In this document: piece after piece, positions 56,348-64,000 of the stretch
How the letters are laid out: each line of letters starts with the position of its first letter
Position numbering within the stretch: the stretch's first letter is position 1
Assembly (NCBI RefSeq): GCF_007829875.1
Contig: NZ_VIWV01000001.1
Coordinates: 4,434,501-4,498,500 of the forward strand
DNA length: 64,000 nucleotides
Origin: Streptomyces capillispiralis
GTDB lineage: Bacteria; Actinomycetota; Actinomycetes; Streptomycetales; Streptomycetaceae
Direction: 5' to 3'
Notes under the pieces: generated by a model
Told to the model about the DNA's origin: nothing
The model's input: the letters and a program-made list of their open reading frames with translations, nothing else
Database searches by the model: none
Program-made: the position numbers and the translations under genes

Positions 56348-57922
56348 CTAGTCCTTCACGGGCGCGCGCGGCGTGCCCGGTGCCTCCTCCGCCGGGGCGG
56401 GTACCGCCGCCGCGGCCGCGTCGTCGTCGCCGTCGGTGTTGACGCGCTCGATGACCGCCAGCCGCTCGGGGGTGTCCTCCGGCTTCACGTAGCCGATCAG
56501 GACGTAGAGGATCAGCGAGACCGCCAGCGGGATGGAGACCTGGTACTCCAGCGGCACACCGCCGTCGACGGCCCAGTGGATCGGGTAGTTCACCAGCCAG
56601 AAGGCGAGCAGGCCCATGCCCCAGCTGGTGATGGCCGCCGTCGGGCCGGAGCGGCGGAACGGCCGCAGCAGGCCGAGCATCATCGGGATGGCGATCGGGC
56701 CCATCAGACCGGCCACCCACTTGATGACGACCGTGATGATGTCCTTGAAGGCCGGCGAGTTGACCTGGGTCGCCACCGCCATGGACAGGCCGAGGAAGAC
56801 CACCGTCGTCACGCGGGCCGCGATCAGCCCGGACCGCTCGCCCCACATGCGGGCCTTCGCCGACAGCACCGGCGCCACGTCACGGGTGAACACCGCCGCG
56901 ATGGCGTTGGCGTCCGAGGAGCACATGGCCATCGTGTGGGAGAAGAAGCCGACGATGACCAGGCCGAGCAGACCGTGCGGCAGCAGCTGTTCGGTCATCA
57001 GGGCGTAGGAGTCGGAGCCGTCCGGCTTCTGGGACTCCACCAGCAGCGGGGACATCCACATCGGGAAGAACAGCACCAGCGGCCAGACCAGCCACAGCAC
57101 CGCCGACAGCCGCGCCGAGCGCTCCGCCTCGCGGGCGTTGGGGGTGGCCATGTAGCGCTGGGCCTGGTTGAGCATGCCGCCGTTGTACTCGAACAGCTTG
57201 ATGAACAGGAACGCCAGCAGGAAGATCGTGCCGTACGGTCCGACCAGCGGCTTCTCGTGCCCCTGGAGTTCCGGCTGGTCCCACACGCCGAAGAAGCCGC
57301 CGTGGTCGCCGAGTTCGACCAGCACCGCGAAGAACATCGCGAGACCGGCGAAGAGCTGGATGATGAACTGGCCGAGTTCGGTCAGCGCGTCCGCCCACAG
57401 GCCACCGATGGTGCAGTAGATCGCCGTGACCACGCCGGTGATCAGGATGCCCTGGTTGAGCGAGACACCGGTGAACACCGACAGCAGGGTGGCGATCGCC
57501 GCCCACTTCGCGCCCACGTCCACGATCTTCAGCAGCATGCCGGACCAGGCCAGCGCCTGCTGCGTCTTCAGGTCGTACCGGTTCTTCAGGTACTCCAGCG
57601 GGGAGGCCACGTGGAGCCGGGAGCGCAGCCGGTTGATCCGCGGCGCGAACAGCTTGGACCCGATGGCGATACCGAGGGCGATGGGGAAGGACCAGGTGAC
57701 GAAGGACGTCACACCGTAGGTGTACGCGATGCCGGCGTACCCGGTGAACATCACCGCGCTGTACCCCGACATGTGGTGGGAGATGCCGGAGAGCCACCAC
57801 GGCATCTTGCCGCCGGCCGTGAAGAAGTCGCTGACGTTGTCCACCCGCTTGTGGGACCAGACACCGATGCCGACCATCACGGCGAAATACCCGATGAGCA
57901 CCGCCCAGTCGAGACTGTTCAT
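56348..57922 (-). CDS. Sodium:solute symporter (SSS family)
   Basis: The 524-residue protein has about 13 membrane segments and SSS hallmarks: MNSLDWAVLIGYFAVMVGIG, HKRVDNVSDFFTAGGKMPWW, MSGYSAVMFTGYAGIAYTYG, and GGLWADALTELGQFIIQL. It resembles sugar or monocarboxylate sodium symporters. The ATG at 57922 follows AAGGGGGGAC. A 15-bp dyad lies about 170 bp upstream (58093-58107). The substrate is not evident. Confidence 0.9.
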   Translation of the reverse strand: MNSLDWAVLIGYFAVMVGIGVWSHKRVDNVSDFFTAGGKMPWWLSGISHHMSGYSAVMFTGYAGIAYTYGVTSFVTWSFPIALGIAIGSKLFAPRINRLRSRLHVASPLEYLKNRYDLKTQQALAWSGMLLKIVDVGAKWAAIATLLSVFTGVSLNQGILITGVVTAIYCTIGGLWADALTELGQFIIQLFAGLAMFFAVLVELGDHGGFFGVWDQPELQGHEKPLVGPYGTIFLLAFLFIKLFEYNGGMLNQAQRYMATPNAREAERSARLSAVLWLVWPLVLFFPMWMSPLLVESQKPDGSDSYALMTEQLLPHGLLGLVIVGFFSHTMAMCSSDANAIAAVFTRDVAPVLSAKARMWGERSGLIAARVTTVVFLGLSMAVATQVNSPAFKDIITVVIKWVAGLMGPIAIPMMLGLLRPFRRSGPTAAITSWGMGLLAFWLVNYPIHWAVDGGVPLEYQVSIPLAVSLILYVLIGYVKPEDTPERLAVIERVNTDGDDDAAAAAVPAPAEEAPGTPRAPVKD

Positions 57923-58092
57923 GTCCCCCCTTCCAGGGTCCGCCTTGTGAACTCCACTCAGCTGATTGACACTTCGCCTGAGCGGGGTAGGGACGAGGAA
58001 GGGCGCGAAGTGCCCGCTCATCGTGGGCGTATTGGCGCGGGCACGACAAGCAAGCGTCAGGTCAAGAGGGCGTAAAATTGTTCGCCTTGCTG

Positions 58093-58107
58093 ACTGTGGT
58101 TCACAGT
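58093..58107. promoter_or_regulatory. 15-bp dyad ACTGTG-gtt-CACAGT upstream of the symporter
   Basis: Perfect 6-bp arms with a 3-bp centre lie 35 bp from the upstream gene stop and 170 bp before the symporter start. AT-rich sequence (AACAATTTTACG on the gene strand) follows, as in a promoter. It resembles the operators of GntR or LacI-type sugar regulators in size; the binding protein is unknown. Confidence 0.4.
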
Positions 58108-58141
58108 GATGAACGGAAGGGTGGGGGTCCGGGAGACCGGA

Positions 58142-60097
58142 TCAGCGCAGCTCCTCCGGGCAGGGGGTGCCCCGCTGCCACCGGTACGGAGCGGCCAGAC
58201 GGTACGTCCCCGGCTCCGGCGCCAGCAGCATCGTCCAGGTGTCGCCGTTCACGTCCTCCTCCGTCTCCATCAGGCAGCCGTGGACGTTGTCGTACGTCCT
58301 CGGCTCGTCCTCCGGACGGTTCTCGGACGCCTCCGTCTCCTGCGGCGGCTCCAGCTTGTTGCCCTCGGCGTCGACGAGGCCCAGCCACGGCGAGTACGGC
58401 ACGCGCACCAGGATCCGGCCCGCCTTCTCCACCCGCAGCGTCATCTCGCCCTGCTCGGCCCGCTCCACCACCGTGTGCGGCTCCGCCAGCGGGGTCGGCT
58501 CGGTCACCTCGAACAGCTGCCAGTTGGCGTCGCCCCAGATCTGGTTCAGGTACGGCAGCCCGCGCTGCACCAGTTCCCGCTCCCGCTGGCCGCCGTCGCC
58601 GTCCGGCTCGTCCTTGGGCAGTACCACGAAGTGCACGGCCCAGCGCTTCAGCCACTCGTGGTAGTTCGCCGAGTTGAGGGTGTCGTCGTAGAAGAGCGGG
58701 TTGCGCTTCATGTCGGCCTGCCGGTTCCAGCCGCGGGCCAGGTTGACGTACGGGGCGAGCGCCGAGGCCTCGCGGTGCGAGCGGGCCGGCACGACCTCCA
58801 CCCGGCCCCGCTCGGCGCCGACCTCCTGCAACTCGTTCACCAGCGGCGCCAGCTCGCGCGCCCAGGACGCGGCCGGTGTGGTGTGCACGACGTCGTCGAC
58901 GGACTTGAAGCCGATCCAGGCCGTGAACCCGACGAAGGCGACGACGATCGCGTACCACTTGCGGGACCTCGGCACCGCGAACGGCAGCGCGGCCACCAGC
59001 ACCACCCCGCCGAACAGCATCGCCAGCCGCGTCATGTTCGAGCCGATCTGCGAACTGATCACCCAGACCAGCACCACCCCGAGCCCGTACACGGCGGCCG
59101 TGATCCGCACGGTCCGCCACTCCCGGGGCACCAGCACGTACACCAGGACGGAGTACAGCAGCGGCAGGACCACCGAGCCGACGCCCATCGGCTGGGTCCC
59201 GGAGAAGGGGAACAGCCAGGCCGACACCGCCACCACCGCGGTCGGCGCCAGCCCCAGCGCCCACGCGCCCGGCCGGCGCTTCTGCAGGAACAGCGCCACC
59301 GCCACCAGGCCCACGAACAGCCCGGCGACGGGTGAGGCCATCGTGGCCAGCGCCGCCAGCGGCGCCGCGCACAGGGCCTTCGCCCACCGCTTGTACCGCC
59401 ACCGGTACGGCCAGCAGAAGACGACGGCGACCGCGCCGAGCCCGAACAGGGTGCCCAGCCCGAACGTCACCCGCCCCGAGGCCGCGTTGCACAGCAGCGC
59501 GAACACGCCCGCGAGCGCCGCCCACAGGGGGTTGCGCACGGCCCGGCCGCGCATGAGCACCATCGTCAGCAGGCCGGCCGACACCGTCCCCGCGATCATC
59601 ATCGTGGTCCGCACACCGAGCAGCGACATCAGGTACGGCGACACCACGCTGTACGACACCGGGTGCATACCGCCGTACCAGGCGAGGTTGTACGCGGAGT
59701 CCGGGTGCCGGCCGACGAACTCGGCCCACGCGTCCTGCGCCGCGAGGTCGCCGCCGCTGTTGGCGAAGGTGAAGAACCAGACGATGTGCAGCAGGCCGGC
59801 GAGGGCGGTCACGGACAGCACGGGATGGCGCAGCATGCGGGCCCGTACGGCGAGGACGGCGGCCATGGGGGCGCCGGGGGATGCGGGGGTGCCGGGGGCG
59901 GCTGCGGGGGTGCCGGGCGTGCCGGGGGCGGGCTCGGCCTCGGTGTCGTTCCCGGGTTTCCTGTCGTTCCCGGGTTCCCTGTCCTTCTCGGGTTTCCTGT
60001 CCTTTTCAGGGCGCGGTGACTCGGACAGCGGTATTCGAGGGCCGGATCCCGGACCCGGATCGGCGTCGTCGGCGCGTGTCGGCTCCGCTGTGGCCAC
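58142..60097 (-). CDS. Large polytopic membrane protein (glycosyltransferase-C-like) of unknown function
   Basis: The 651-residue protein has a charged N-terminal region with a six-residue repeat (EKDRKP, EKDREP, GNDRKP, GNDTEA, residues about 32-55). About 11 membrane helices follow (80-400) with loop residues HPDSAYNLAWYGGMHPVSYS, and an extracytoplasmic C-terminal domain of 230 residues. The helix pattern with a large C-terminal soluble domain recalls actinobacterial arabinofuranosyl or mannosyl transferases, but no catalytic motif was identified. The ATG at 60097 is the natural start. It is separated from dacA upstream by a strong terminator. Confidence 0.75.
   Translation of the reverse strand: MATAEPTRADDADPGPGSGPRIPLSESPRPEKDRKPEKDREPGNDRKPGNDTEAEPAPGTPGTPAAAPGTPASPGAPMAAVLAVRARMLRHPVLSVTALAGLLHIVWFFTFANSGGDLAAQDAWAEFVGRHPDSAYNLAWYGGMHPVSYSVVSPYLMSLLGVRTTMMIAGTVSAGLLTMVLMRGRAVRNPLWAALAGVFALLCNAASGRVTFGLGTLFGLGAVAVVFCWPYRWRYKRWAKALCAAPLAALATMASPVAGLFVGLVAVALFLQKRRPGAWALGLAPTAVVAVSAWLFPFSGTQPMGVGSVVLPLLYSVLVYVLVPREWRTVRITAAVYGLGVVLVWVISSQIGSNMTRLAMLFGGVVLVAALPFAVPRSRKWYAIVVAFVGFTAWIGFKSVDDVVHTTPAASWARELAPLVNELQEVGAERGRVEVVPARSHREASALAPYVNLARGWNRQADMKRNPLFYDDTLNSANYHEWLKRWAVHFVVLPKDEPDGDGGQRERELVQRGLPYLNQIWGDANWQLFEVTEPTPLAEPHTVVERAEQGEMTLRVEKAGRILVRVPYSPWLGLVDAEGNKLEPPQETEASENRPEDEPRTYDNVHGCLMETEEDVNGDTWTMLLAPEPGTYRLAAPYRWQRGTPCPEELR
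59945..60016. repeat. 18-bp in-frame tandem repeat in the N-terminal coding region
   Basis: Four units starting at 59945, 59963, 59981 and 59999 (GTCGTTCCCGGGTTTCCT type) encode the hexapeptide KDR(K/E)P(E/G) repeat. Divergence increases toward the gene start. Confidence 0.8.
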
Positions 60098-60160
60098 CTG
60101 AAGGCACTCCCCGTGTCCCGTTCTTGCCCGAATCCTGTCCGTTTCGTGACGCTAGCACGC

Positions 60161-60203
60161 ACCCCGCCGGCCGTCCCCCGGGTGGGGCGCCGGCCGGCGG
60201 GGT
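60161..60203. terminator. 12-bp terminator hairpin downstream of the D,D-carboxypeptidase gene
   Basis: ACCCCGCCGGCC (60161-60172) and its complement at 60192-60203 form a 12-bp stem. The 19-nt loop itself holds CCCC/GGGG pairing. It lies 37 bp past the dacA-type gene stop. Confidence 0.7.
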
Positions 60204-60239
60204 GGGCGTGCGCGTCGGCCGGGGGCACCGGCCGGCGGA

Positions 60240-62852
60240 TCAGGTGATGCGCGTCAGCTTGTCCATGAAGCCCGGCTCCACGAGGTCGCTCCGGAGGGCC
60301 ACCGGGACCTTGACGGCACTGCTGGTGCCGTCGCCGACGGTGAGTGTGCCCACCTTCGTGCCGGCCCCGGCGCTGTGCGGCAGCTCGTCCCCGGCGAACG
60401 TCAGCTTCACCGACAGGCCCGCCCAGCCGACGGCCTTGACGTCCTCCGTGACGGCGACCGGCGTACGCCCCCCGAGACCGTCGTCCACGTATCCGACGAC
60501 GGTGCCCTTCTTCAGCAGCGTCGCCGACTCCAGGGCCGCCTGCGCGGCCCGGATCAGCTCGTCGCCCGCGGTGAGGGCGGCGGACAGGATGGTGTTGTCC
60601 TTGCCGCCCGCCGGCTGGCGCACGACGGCGCCGACGACGGTCCGCGTCTCGCCGCCGACGTCCTTCTTCGCCGCGAAGACGAGGTTGCCGAGCGCGGAGG
60701 TGGTGGTGCCGGTCTTGATGCCGACGACCCCGTTGCTGCCGACCAACTGGTTCCAGTTCGGGTGGTTGACACCCTTGTAGTCGTCGTACGACATCATCGC
60801 GGCGACCTCGCGGAACGCGGGCTGCTTCATCGCCGCCCGGGCCAGCTTCACCTGGTCCACGGCGGTGCTCACGGTGGTGTTGTTCAGACCCGAGGGGTCG
60901 GTGTACGTCGTGTTGGTCATGCCGAGGTCCTTCGCGGCCTCGTTCATCTTCTCGACGAACGCCTTCTCCGACCCCGCGTCCCAGCGGGCGAGCAGCCGCG
61001 CCACGTTGTTCGCGGACGCGATCAGGATGCTCTCGACCGCCTCCCGCTGCGAGATCTCGTCACCGGCGGTGACGTTGACGGTCGACTCCTGTCCGGCGTC
61101 GGACTGCTTCTCGGCGAGTTCGTCGATCTTGATCATCGGGCCCTCGGCACCGCTCTTGAGCGGGTGCTCGCGCAGAACCAGATAGGCCGTCATGACCTTG
61201 GCGACACTGGCGATCGGTACGGGCTTCTGCTCGCCGGAGGAGCCGAAGGTGCCGATGCCGTCGACGTCCAGCGCGGCCTGTCCGTCGGCCGGCCACGGGA
61301 TCTCGGGCTTGCCGCCCTCGAAGGTGTAGCTGTCCTCGGCGGTGAGCGTCAGGGTGGGCTCGGGGAGCGGGCGCAGGCTCTGCGCGACCGCGAAGACGAT
61401 CAGCAGCAGGACGACCAGCGGCGTCCAGATCTTGACCCGCCGCACGGCCGTGCGCAGCGGAGTCTGCGGGGGCGGCGGGGTGTTGGTCAGCTCGGCCAGC
61501 AGATCCAGCGGCGGCCTGGGCGGCAACGGCTGCTGCGTCGTCCGCTCCGGCCCGATCTGCGGGACGGCGGTGGTGACGTCCCCGCCGCGCGGCGGCGGCT
61601 TGCGGACGGCGGGGTCGTCGTACGCCTTCAGCGCCACGAACTTGCTGGTCCGCTCGGCCTCGGCCTCGGCCTCGGGCTGGGCCTTCGGCTCGGACTCGGC
61701 CTCGGGCCGGGTCCCGGGCCGCGCGTCGCCCAGCTTGAGCATGGTGGTGGGCTGGTCGACGGCCGGCCCGGCCGGACGCCCGGTCCGGAAGACGGCGGTG
61801 GGCTGATCGACCGGCCCCTTGGGCTTCGGACGGCTGCCGGACCCGCCTTCGGGGTCGTTGTCCTCGGCTCCGTCCTCGGCCTTCGGGTTCTCGGGCTCGT
61901 TGCCGGGCTTCGCGGCCTTCGGGTCCTCGGGCTCGTTGCCGGGCTTCGCGGCCTCGGCCTCGGGCTCGGTTTCGCCTTCGGCCTGCGGGCTCTTGGGCTC
62001 CTCCTCGGGCTTCGGGCCCTTGGGCTCCGGGCCCTCGGACTCGTCACCGGGTTCGGTGGCCTTGGGCTCGGCCTCCGGGCCGGTGCTCCCGGCTTCGGGT
62101 CCGGCGGCCTCGGAGTCGTCGGCGGACTCGCCGTCCTCGGGCTCGGCGCCCTCCGACTCGTCGGCGGCTGCGGGCCCGGTGGCCCCGGAGCCGCCGTCAC
62201 GGCCTTCGGAGGACTCCGTACCGCCGGAACCGGCCCCGGGGGCCTCGTCCGCGTCCTTCACCGCCGTGACGGCGTCGTCGTCCTCGGAGCGGCCCTCGTC
62301 CTGCGAACCGTCGGGCGCGGACGGCGAACCCTCGCCCGCAGCCTCGCTGTCGCCCTCGCCGTCGGTCCCGCCGCCGTCCGGGGTGTCCTGGGCCTTCACC
62401 GCCCCGGTGGCGGCAGCAGCCCGCCCAGGGCCCTCCTGGGCGCCCCCAGGGGCTTCTGAGCCCTTCTCACGGCCCTTGTCGCCCGCGTCCGCGTCCGCGG
62501 CGCCCGCCGACGCCTCCTCAGACGCGTCCTCCACCGGGTCCACCGGGTCCGCCGGCTCCGCCGAGCGCACCCACGAGGCCACCGCCTCGTTCAGCCGACC
62601 GTCACCCTGCGCAGCAGAATCGTCACGCTTGGCGGAGGGCTCGTCCTCCGCCTCCGCGGCGTCCTCCGTCGCCTCGCGCGCCGACAGCACCCGAGTGGCC
62701 GTATCGACGCTCCCTCGGCTGCCGGACGGCGCGCCCTCGCGGGCCACCGCCAACCGAGGATCCCGCTTCTCGGGAACCGGACCCGCGCTCCCCGACGTCG
62801 GTTCTGCCGACGACTCGCGCTGCTTCGACCTGTCGGGGGACTCGCCCGCCAC
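60240..62852 (-). CDS. D-alanyl-D-alanine carboxypeptidase (PBP5 family) with a ~470-residue acidic cytoplasmic extension
   Basis: The 870-residue protein has an unusually long Glu/Asp/Pro/Ala-rich N-terminal half (about 1-460), one membrane helix (VKIWTPLVVLLLIVFAVAQS, about 471-491), and then a complete class-C penicillin-binding domain with SVAK (Ser549), SAN in LIASANNVARLL, and KTGT in GVVGIKTGTTTSALG. Active family members trim the terminal D-Ala of peptidoglycan stems. The extension carries PGNEPEDPKA-type repeats and VDQPTAVF / VDQPTTML motifs near its end. The GTG at 62852 has GGAGGAGG immediately upstream, which decides the start over ATGs at 62867 and 62945. Confidence 0.88.
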   Translation of the reverse strand: MAGESPDRSKQRESSAEPTSGSAGPVPEKRDPRLAVAREGAPSGSRGSVDTATRVLSAREATEDAAEAEDEPSAKRDDSAAQGDGRLNEAVASWVRSAEPADPVDPVEDASEEASAGAADADAGDKGREKGSEAPGGAQEGPGRAAAATGAVKAQDTPDGGGTDGEGDSEAAGEGSPSAPDGSQDEGRSEDDDAVTAVKDADEAPGAGSGGTESSEGRDGGSGATGPAAADESEGAEPEDGESADDSEAAGPEAGSTGPEAEPKATEPGDESEGPEPKGPKPEEEPKSPQAEGETEPEAEAAKPGNEPEDPKAAKPGNEPENPKAEDGAEDNDPEGGSGSRPKPKGPVDQPTAVFRTGRPAGPAVDQPTTMLKLGDARPGTRPEAESEPKAQPEAEAEAERTSKFVALKAYDDPAVRKPPPRGGDVTTAVPQIGPERTTQQPLPPRPPLDLLAELTNTPPPPQTPLRTAVRRVKIWTPLVVLLLIVFAVAQSLRPLPEPTLTLTAEDSYTFEGGKPEIPWPADGQAALDVDGIGTFGSSGEQKPVPIASVAKVMTAYLVLREHPLKSGAEGPMIKIDELAEKQSDAGQESTVNVTAGDEISQREAVESILIASANNVARLLARWDAGSEKAFVEKMNEAAKDLGMTNTTYTDPSGLNNTTVSTAVDQVKLARAAMKQPAFREVAAMMSYDDYKGVNHPNWNQLVGSNGVVGIKTGTTTSALGNLVFAAKKDVGGETRTVVGAVVRQPAGGKDNTILSAALTAGDELIRAAQAALESATLLKKGTVVGYVDDGLGGRTPVAVTEDVKAVGWAGLSVKLTFAGDELPHSAGAGTKVGTLTVGDGTSSAVKVPVALRSDLVEPGFMDKLTRIT

Positions 62853-63089
62853 CGATGCCTCCTCCATGCGCCGCACGCCCCGCGTGCGCCAACCGAACCG
62901 TGAACCGCCGCCCGCCACAACGCTCCACGGCGCTGTCCGAACCATGTACCAGTGTCCTGTGTGCGGGCCTACCCCACGCGGTAGACGAGAACGACATACC
63001 TACTGGTTCCCTTACGAACCGGTCACGCACCCTCGACAGACCAATGTGAGAGGGGTCACCCTGTCATTCATCCACGCGGGGAGGCATGG

Positions 63090-63854
63090 ATGGGCAGGAG
63101 CCGCAGAACACTTCCGGAGGAGCTTCTGCTGCTGGCATTGGACCCGGCCACGGGTACCACTGCGCAGCCGCAGTCGCTCGACCTCGGTCTGGCCGGAGCG
63201 CAGCTAGTGGAGCTGGCGCTGGCCGGACGGATAGCCCCAGACGGGGATCGTATCGCCGTGGTCGTGCCACGGCCGACTGGAGACCCAACACTGGACTGCG
63301 CGTTGGAGTTGCTGCGAAGGCGTGGCGCTCCCGTGCGGGCGGTCCACTGGATCGGCGGGCCGCGTCTCGGGCTCCGCCAGACCTACCTCTCGCATCTGGA
63401 GCGGTGCGGCATGGTGCACGCCGTGGCCGGACAGATGTGCGGGGTGCTGCCGACGACTCGCTACCAGGCGACGGACACCGAGATCAGCCGGGAGATCAGG
63501 GCCCGGCTGGACTCCGCGATCCGCACCGGCGTCCCGCCGGACCCGCGGACCGCGGCGCTCGCCGCACTGGCGCACGCGGTCGGACTCGGCAAGCACCTGT
63601 ACCCGGGGAACGAGGGACGCTCCTCGCGTTCCCGGTTGCGGGACCTGATCCGGCACGACCCCATGGGCGGACTCGTCGCGCACGCCGTGATGGACGTCCA
63701 GAACGGCGTGGCGGCACAGCCGCGCCGCAGCCCCGCCCCGGCGGGCCCGCCAGGCCGGCAGGCCCCCTCCGGCGGCAGGGGCGCACCGGAACCCGCCCGT
63801 GGCGTTCCGGCGCAACCACGCCGCGGATCCATGGCACGCGCCGTCGCCCACTAA
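63090..63854 (+). CDS. GPP34 (GOLPH3/VPS74-like) family protein
   Basis: The 254-residue protein begins with an ATG at 63090 preceded by GGGGAGGC. Its start RTLPEELLLLALDPATGTTA, then LGLAGAQLVELALAGRIAPD and MCGVLPTTRYQATD-like sequence, match the bacterial GPP34 family. Eukaryotic members bind phosphoinositides and retain glycosyltransferases; the role of bacterial ones is not established. The last 45 residues are Pro/Arg-rich and disordered. It is divergent from the D,D-carboxypeptidase gene and ends before a strong terminator. Confidence 0.88.
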   Translation: MGRSRRTLPEELLLLALDPATGTTAQPQSLDLGLAGAQLVELALAGRIAPDGDRIAVVVPRPTGDPTLDCALELLRRRGAPVRAVHWIGGPRLGLRQTYLSHLERCGMVHAVAGQMCGVLPTTRYQATDTEISREIRARLDSAIRTGVPPDPRTAALAALAHAVGLGKHLYPGNEGRSSRSRLRDLIRHDPMGGLVAHAVMDVQNGVAAQPRRSPAPAGPPGRQAPSGGRGAPEPARGVPAQPRRGSMARAVAH

Positions 63855-63930
63855 GCACCACGTCCCCAGGGCGGACGGCACGGCACCATCGGATCCACGG
63901 CACCGCAGACCCGGTCACGGGAGCCGCAGT

Positions 63931-63976
63931 CCGAGCGGGGCGGAGAGAGCACACGGGCTCTCCCCGCCCCGCTCGG
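63931..63976. terminator. 20-bp terminator hairpin after the GPP34 gene
   Basis: Arms 63931-63950 and 63957-63976 pair over 20 bp with one mismatch, loop ACACGG. It lies 77 bp after the GPP34 stop and is the strongest terminator in the window. Confidence 0.85.
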
Positions 63977-64000
63977 CGTGCCCGAGGCCGGTGTCCGCAC

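Noticed and set aside
62944..63207. Small Cys-containing protein starting MYQCPVCGP
   Set aside because: The frame overlaps the GPP34 start, uses codons atypical for the genome (AGA, ACC-poor), and has no ribosome site.
1..64000. tRNA, rRNA, CRISPR, integrase or insertion-sequence genes
   Set aside because: I looked for T-loop motifs, CRISPR-like evenly spaced repeats and transposase motifs and found none. The tandem repeats present are short, contiguous and without spacers.

Overview
The window is chromosomal DNA of a Streptomyces species. GC content is very high, G/C is near-universal at third codon positions, GTG starts are frequent, and I noticed only one in-frame TTA leucine codon. Several gene sets are diagnostic of the genus: kbpA-afsK with afsS and afsR, a DmdR1-type iron repressor, cabD, and fusion-type fbiC. 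From memory, the order resembles the S. coelicolor SCO4381-SCO4440 region; no database search was run. I see no rRNA, tRNA, CRISPR array, transposase, integrase or origin, so this reads as core chromosome.

Layout. 1-5131: an acyl-CoA catabolic operon (carboxylase alpha subunit, acyl-CoA dehydrogenase, CoA ligase, enoyl-CoA hydratase, TetR regulator). 5135-9673: a zinc-ribbon protein, pdxH divergent from a citrate synthase, then an AzgA-type purine permease. Between the last two lies a compact leftward transcription unit with its own promoter, a 12-codon ORF and three stem-loops. 9943-15325: two sensory or HTH regulators, a SIS-domain protein, dmdR1, and an alpha/beta hydrolase that lacks the nucleophilic serine and carries the TTA codon. 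15514-25349: an ABC exporter pair, a primase-polymerase-like protein, an NsdA-like TPR regulator, a Pro/Gly-rich membrane protein, a solute-binding lipoprotein, and purU.

25402-29585 groups regulation genes: an ECF sigma factor overlapping its zinc anti-sigma factor, a STAS antagonist, the EF-hand protein CabD, and an RsbW-like ATPase. 30153-37698 holds accessory metabolism and regulators: a GlxA/AraC regulator, an MFS transporter, a flavin monooxygenase, a GNAT protein, a second PdxH-like protein, a LysE/Lrp pair and a TetR protein. 37821-45300 is the AfsK/AfsR secondary-metabolism cascade: KbpA (AfsK inhibitor), AfsK (Ser/Thr kinase with beta-propeller), a small acidic protein, AfsS, and AfsR (SARP-NB-ARC-TPR). 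45427-51155 is rich in F420-linked genes: a Ddn-like protein, an LLM oxidoreductase and FbiC, plus a PHP-domain exported protein.

51301-63854 holds an L,D-transpeptidase-like protein without its catalytic Cys, a DUF2165 membrane protein, a STAND-TPR ATPase, an ADP-ribosylglycohydrolase fold that has lost both metal motifs, a sodium:solute symporter, a large membrane protein, a D,D-carboxypeptidase with a long acidic N-terminal extension, and a GPP34 protein.

Two themes recur. Several enzyme-fold proteins have lost catalytic residues: the hydrolase, the L,D-transpeptidase-like protein and the ADP-ribosylglycohydrolase. Short tandem repeats (20, 21 and 30 bp) sit on or just after the stop codons of three genes.
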